NCBI RefSeq assembly: GCF_025398735.1
Contig: NZ_CP104694.1
Coordinates: 3,001,001-3,065,000, forward strand
From: Tahibacter amnicola
GTDB lineage: Bacteria > Pseudomonadota > Gammaproteobacteria > Xanthomonadales > Rhodanobacteraceae
Length of the DNA: 64,000 nt
Direction: 5' to 3'
Below are positions 60,463 to 64,000 of the stretch, one piece after another. The position numbers and the translations under genes are program-made. Numbering within the stretch: the stretch's first letter is position 1; every line of letters begins with the position of its first letter. A model generated the notes under the pieces. That model saw only the letters and a list, made by a program, of their open reading frames with translations, had not been told where the DNA came from and made no database searches.

Positions 60463-60686
60463 AGAATGGCGCCCCCCTCGACCTGCGGGTCCCAGCATAG
60501 TGGCGTCGGTGCGCCAAAGCGACAAGGAGCTGCTGAACTCCAATGGTCGAGCCCGCATGGGCGCGATGATCTGGAAATCTGGCACTTTTGTTCACTGTAC
60601 TGCGATACGCGCGCGAAACGACGGCGAGCAGCGACTGCAACAAGGCGCTATGCTGGGCGCGCTGGTGTGTTTTCGGGCCGTACTCA

Positions 60687-61247
60687 ATGAACGAAGTCAC
60701 TTCGCTGCTTCACGCCATGCGTGAGGGCGACACTGCCGCATTCGGACGTGTTTTCGCGTGGTTGTATCCTGAGTTGTTGCGCATCGCGCGCTCCTGTGTC
60801 CGCGATGACGCACGATCCCTGACGCCCACTGCCCTGGTCCACGAAACCTTCGTGCGACTGGTACAGGCTCAGCGTCTGGAACTGCACGATCGCAGCCATT
60901 TCTTCGCCTGCGCCGCGCGCGCAATGCGCGCCATCGTCGTGGATCATCTGCGACGACGCAGCGCGCTCAAACGTGACGGAGAATCCGTGCCGATCGACGA
61001 AGCATTCCCGATCGCCATTGATCCTTCGGTGGATCTGCTGCAGATCGACAAGGCCCTGGGCTGCCTCGACGAGATCAGTTCGCGTCAACGTGAAGTGGTC
61101 GAAATGCGCTTCTTCGGCGGTTTCGAGTTCGAGGAGATCGCCCAGTACCTGGGCTGTTCGCTACGGACCGCCAAGCGCGAATGGGATCGCGCGCGCGCCT
61201 TTCTTCACGCTTACATGGCCGAAGAGACCGCGACGGCGACGCGCTGA
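60687..61247 (+). CDS. ECF-type RNA polymerase sigma factor (TIGR02999-like)
   Basis: 186 residues from ATG 60687 (MNEVTSLLHAMREGDTAAFG). Region 2 includes 'PELLRIARSCVRDD', 'TALVHETFVRLV' and 'ARAMRAIVVDHLRRRSALKR'; region 4 is 'FEEIAQYLGCSLRTAKREW'. Same group as the sigma factor at 38210. It is divergently transcribed from a Ser/Thr kinase, so a shared control region at 60463-60686 is likely. Confidence 0.88.
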   Translation: MNEVTSLLHAMREGDTAAFGRVFAWLYPELLRIARSCVRDDARSLTPTALVHETFVRLVQAQRLELHDRSHFFACAARAMRAIVVDHLRRRSALKRDGESVPIDEAFPIAIDPSVDLLQIDKALGCLDEISSRQREVVEMRFFGGFEFEEIAQYLGCSLRTAKREWDRARAFLHAYMAEETATATR

Positions 61248-61308
61248 GCCGGCGCGGCGACGCAGTCTGGATGACCGCTGCGTTTTTCGTAGCGGGCGAC
61301 GGCGGATG

Positions 61309-61473
61309 TCATCCGTCGTCTTCGACCAGTACGCGTTGTTCCATGAGGTCGCGAAACGACCGGAAGCGGTAGGCGACCGGGTTCTTGGCGCCGAGAAACC
61401 ACGCTCCCCATTCCTCGCCAGATCGCACCGACGGTATCAACAGCAGGACGTCGCCGTCGCGGCAGCATGGGCG
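61309..61473 (-). pseudogene. Short protein-like remnant
   Basis: On the minus strand a 55-codon open stretch reads 'LLLIPSVRSGEEWGAWFLGA', then 'KNPVAYRFRSFRDLMEQRVL' and ends VEDDG. It looks like genuine protein sequence but has no ATG or Shine-Dalgarno; only a TTG is available. It lies between the sigma gene and the chromate transporter and is probably the tail of a lost gene, or a very small gene with an unusual start. Confidence 0.3.
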
Positions 61474-61493
61474 CTACTGCTGCGAGAGCGTGG

Positions 61494-62864
61494 TCAGGTG
61501 GCTGCCACCAGGGTCTGCCACACCGCGCCGGCAATCGCGCACGCCAGCAACGTCCAGCCCATGCCGATACGCAGGCGCACCATCGCGACCATCGCCGCGA
61601 CGCTCAGGACAGCAGCAGCGATGTCGATGGACTCCCAGCGCGGGACGTCCAGTTGCAGCCATCCCCACTCGACGCGGTGTACTTCCTGGAAGACGGTGCG
61701 CGTGGCGAACCAGACCGCAAGGTTGATCACTACGCCGACAACGGCCGCCGTGATCGCCGACAGCGCTGCATTGATCGAGCGGCTGTGGCGCAGGGCCTCG
61801 ACGTAGGGAGCGCCGAGGAAGATCCACAGAAAGCAGGGCACGAAGGTGACCCAGACGGTCAAGACGGAGCCGAGTACGCCGGCAACGAGTGGAGAAAGAC
61901 CAGCCTGGTGCTGGAAGGCGGCCTGGAACGCAACGAACTGCAGGACCAGGATCAACGGGCCTGGCGTGGTCTCGGCCAGCCCGAGGCCGTCGAGCATCTG
62001 CGACGGGGTCAGCCAGTGCAGGTCTTCCACGACGCGCTGCGCCACGTAGGCGAGCACGGCATATGCGCCGCCAAACGTGACGACGGCGGTCTGGCTGAAA
62101 AGGATACCTTGCTGCGTGATCACCGCGTCGCCGCCGAGCCACACGGCCACCGCCGCTACGGGAAGCAGCCAGATGGGAAGCGCTATCAGCAGCGTAGTGA
62201 GCGCACCACGCACGCTCGGCCGGGACAGTGGCCGATCACCGCGGGCGATCGCGGCATCAATCACATAGTGTGTATCGCCGGTCGCCGCGTCGGCCGATGG
62301 GCAGGGAAAAGCGCTCGGGACCAGGTAACGTCCGACGATGCCGACCACCGCCGCTCCCAGCACGATGAGAGGAAACGGCACGGCAAACCCGAAGATCGCT
62401 ACGAACGCGGCCAGCGCGACGATCACTAGCAACCGGCTTTTCAGCGCGCGCCGGCCAATCCGCAGGACAGCGTCAAGCACGATCGCCAGCACGGCCGCCT
62501 TCAGGCCGAAGAAGAGCGCGTTGACCAGCGGTATCTGGCCGAGCAGCGCGTAGAGCGTGCTCAAGACCAGCATCGTCAGGAAGCCCGGCAGGACGAACAG
62601 GATGCCGGCGACCAGTCCGCCGCGCCTGCCGTGCATCAGCCAACCGATATAGACGGTCAGTTGTTGCGCCTCGGGGCCGGGCAGCAGCATGCAGTAGTTG
62701 AGTGCATGCAGGAACCGGGACTCGCTGATCCAGCGCCGCTGTTCCACCAGTTCCCGGTGCATGAGCGCGATCTGCCCGGCCGGTCCACCAAAACTGAGCC
62801 AGCCGATCCGCGCCCATACGCGGACCGCGTCGACGAACCGGACGTGTTCGACGGAACTGCTCAT
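61494..62864 (-). CDS. chrA: Chromate transporter ChrA
   Basis: 456 residues from ATG 62864. It has two homologous CHR domains: the first with 'GWLSFGGPAGQIALMHRELV' and 'LLPGPEAQQLTVYIGWL', the second with 'AVVTFGGAYAVLAYVAQRVV' and 'GLAETTPGPLILVLQFVAFQ'. About ten to twelve membrane helices are present, the standard length of two-domain ChrA proteins that expel chromate by antiport. The start overlaps the stop of the ornithine cyclodeaminase-family gene by 4 bp, an unusual partner for chrA. Confidence 0.92.
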   Translation of the reverse strand: MSSSVEHVRFVDAVRVWARIGWLSFGGPAGQIALMHRELVEQRRWISESRFLHALNYCMLLPGPEAQQLTVYIGWLMHGRRGGLVAGILFVLPGFLTMLVLSTLYALLGQIPLVNALFFGLKAAVLAIVLDAVLRIGRRALKSRLLVIVALAAFVAIFGFAVPFPLIVLGAAVVGIVGRYLVPSAFPCPSADAATGDTHYVIDAAIARGDRPLSRPSVRGALTTLLIALPIWLLPVAAVAVWLGGDAVITQQGILFSQTAVVTFGGAYAVLAYVAQRVVEDLHWLTPSQMLDGLGLAETTPGPLILVLQFVAFQAAFQHQAGLSPLVAGVLGSVLTVWVTFVPCFLWIFLGAPYVEALRHSRSINAALSAITAAVVGVVINLAVWFATRTVFQEVHRVEWGWLQLDVPRWESIDIAAAVLSVAAMVAMVRLRIGMGWTLLACAIAGAVWQTLVAAT

Positions 62865-63862
62865 TCGCGCGCCATCTGCGCAAATGCAATGCGGGGAACG
62901 GCGGGGTCGGCCTGGCAGCGTGCGTAGGCCAGGTTGGCCGCAGCCAGGTCGCTCACGGCAACGCCGGTCGAATCGAGGACGAAGCACTCAGTGGCATTGC
63001 TCCGGCCAGCAGTGCGTCCGCTGACGACGTCCGCCAATTCGGCGTGGATGTCGGATTCGCGAACGACGCCCGCGCTGATCGCGTGATGAAGATCTCCCAT
63101 TTGTGCTGCCTGCGCCAGGCTGTCGGTCACAACGCGAGCCATCTTCAGCACATCCGGCGCCAGTTCCTGCTTGTCGGGGCTGTCAGCTCCGGTGGCGGCA
63201 ATGAAGCTTCCCGGCTTGACGTCGGCCGCGTGAACCAACGGGCGTCGCGACGGTGTACAGGTCACGAGGACGTCGGCCGCACGGGCGACCGCGCCGGGCG
63301 TCGCACACGCATGGACGCGCAGATCATTGCCCGCCTGATTCGCCACTGCGGTCACGCGCGTGTCGTCGACATCGTGGAGATAGAGATCGAGAAAGGGGAA
63401 AAGTGTGCGCAGTGCGGCGAGATGATAGCGCGCCTGCAAGCCGCAGCCGATGATGCCCAGTGCGGTGGAGTCCCGTCGCGCCAGCTGGCGCGCAGCGACG
63501 GCTGATACGGCCGCTGTCCGTTGTGCGGTGATTTCGACGGAATCCATCAACGCCAGCAGCCGTCCATCGGTGTTGTCGACCAGTGCGACCACGCCTTGAA
63601 TCGTCGGCAGCCCCGCGTGTGCGGGATTACCCGGAAAGTTGGCGTTGATCTTGATGACGGCTCGTCGCGTCGATGCGGCGGTCTTGACGTGGACGCCACC
63701 CCCTTCGCCGAGCACGTGCGTCACTGCGGGCACCTGCAGGCTGGCGTCCGCCATCACGACGAGTGCGTCGTGGACGGCGGCGAGGTAATCGGCTGCGCCG
63801 AGATGACGCGACAGGGTGTGTCCGGTCAGCAGGAGCGTGCCACCGGCCTGGATTGTGCTCAT
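62861..63862 (-). CDS. Ornithine cyclodeaminase / mu-crystallin family enzyme
   Basis: 333 residues. Substrate region 'VIKINANFPGNPAHAGLPTI' and nucleotide-binding 'LGIIGCGLQARYHLAALRTL' are clear, followed by 'VTCTPSRRPLV', 'AATGADSPDKQEL' and Asp in 'VVTDSLAQAAQMGDL'. Family members include ornithine cyclodeaminase, alanine dehydrogenase and ketimine reductases using NAD(P)H; the exact reaction cannot be told. Both ends overlap neighbours by 4 bp, giving a tight three-gene unit with chrA. Confidence 0.9.
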   Translation of the reverse strand: MSTIQAGGTLLLTGHTLSRHLGAADYLAAVHDALVVMADASLQVPAVTHVLGEGGGVHVKTAASTRRAVIKINANFPGNPAHAGLPTIQGVVALVDNTDGRLLALMDSVEITAQRTAAVSAVAARQLARRDSTALGIIGCGLQARYHLAALRTLFPFLDLYLHDVDDTRVTAVANQAGNDLRVHACATPGAVARAADVLVTCTPSRRPLVHAADVKPGSFIAATGADSPDKQELAPDVLKMARVVTDSLAQAAQMGDLHHAISAGVVRESDIHAELADVVSGRTAGRSNATECFVLDSTGVAVSDLAAANLAYARCQADPAVPRIAFAQMARE

Positions 63863-64000
63863 GCGGTGCGCCCCTTGGATTCAACCAGCGTGGGATCGGA
63901 GAATGCGGTGTGGAGGTGATCCAGGACCGGCATCAGGGACTTGAGCAAGGCATCATCGTCGCCCAGACGGGCGCGGGCGCCTGCCAGCACCGCCGTGAAT
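63859..64000 (-). CDS. C-terminal fragment of an unidentified gene, cut by the window end
   Basis: The last 46 codons are visible on the minus strand, ending 'LDHLHTAFSDPTLVESKGRT' then Ala and TGA, which overlaps the start of the next gene (ATGA). Too little is present to name it. It is the first visible gene of the unit with the cyclodeaminase-family enzyme and chrA. Confidence 0.6.
   Translation of the reverse strand, partial: FTAVLAGARARLGDDDALLKSLMPVLDHLHTAFSDPTLVESKGRTA

Noticed and set aside
61467-62429. Plus-strand frame of 320 codons opposite chrA
   Set aside because: It is antisense to a full-length two-domain ChrA and has a His/Gln/Asp/Arg-rich non-protein-like translation.

Overview
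The window is high-GC DNA with dense, proteobacterial-style gene packing. The gene content points to a gammaproteobacterium of the Xanthomonadales (Rhodanobacteraceae/Lysobacteraceae type), possibly a soil or freshwater predator or scavenger. The hints are many large secreted proteins with Ig/PKD/PPC modules, ECF sigma factors paired with TPR-bearing Ser/Thr kinases, a GH64 glucanase, and a recurrent short C-terminal tail (F-T/S-D-G) on secreted proteins. The taxonomic call is inference; no rRNA or tRNA gene was seen.

Region 1 (1-23.4 kb) is a polymorphic-toxin (RHS) locus. A very large secreted beta-propeller/CARDB-like protein (5' end outside the window) is followed 12 bp later by a 2589-residue RHS protein with a signal peptide, a transglutaminase-like fold, RHS repeats, an RHS core and a variable C-terminal tip. 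Its presumed immunity gene overlaps its stop codon. Downstream are a frameshifted integrase-type transposase and a silent second RHS cassette: about 2.4 kb of near-identical RHS core carrying a different tip, recognisable as a NucA/NucB-type DNase, with its own downstream gene that resembles the NucA inhibitor Nin/ComJ. A third cassette is decayed and split by an IS5-family element, leaving a toxin tail and a probable immunity gene. A degraded second copy of the integrase-type IS closes the array. The two RHS copies are in-frame direct repeats exactly 4968 bp apart, so one recombination event would replace the active tip with the DNase tip.

Region 2 (23.6-33.1 kb) holds small hypothetical genes, an nnrS homologue (NO/anaerobic stress) with an FNR-type box and an apparent frameshift, an RBBP9-like hydrolase, a delta-60-repeat secreted protein, an M23 peptidase, a type IB topoisomerase and an FKBP-type PPIase.

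Region 3 (33.2-49.6 kb) is signalling. Two paralogous secreted metallophosphoesterases flank an ECF sigma factor/Ser-Thr kinase pair. Divergent from these are a multicopper oxidase and a tightly overlapping three-gene unit: a DUF3068-type membrane protein, a hybrid histidine kinase with two REC domains and an HPt, and a REC-histidine kinase.

Region 4 (49.7-64 kb) carries secreted hydrolases and housekeeping accessories: GH64 beta-1,3-glucanase, LysE-type exporter, a Cys-rich secreted protein with an HEGWH motif, a HEAT-like secreted protein, a GFA-type zinc protein, an M28 aminopeptidase with PKD and two PPC domains, and a single-HKD phospholipase D-like protein. These are followed by a divergent Ser/Thr kinase/ECF sigma pair and an overlapping unit of an unidentified gene, an ornithine cyclodeaminase-family enzyme and a chromate transporter.
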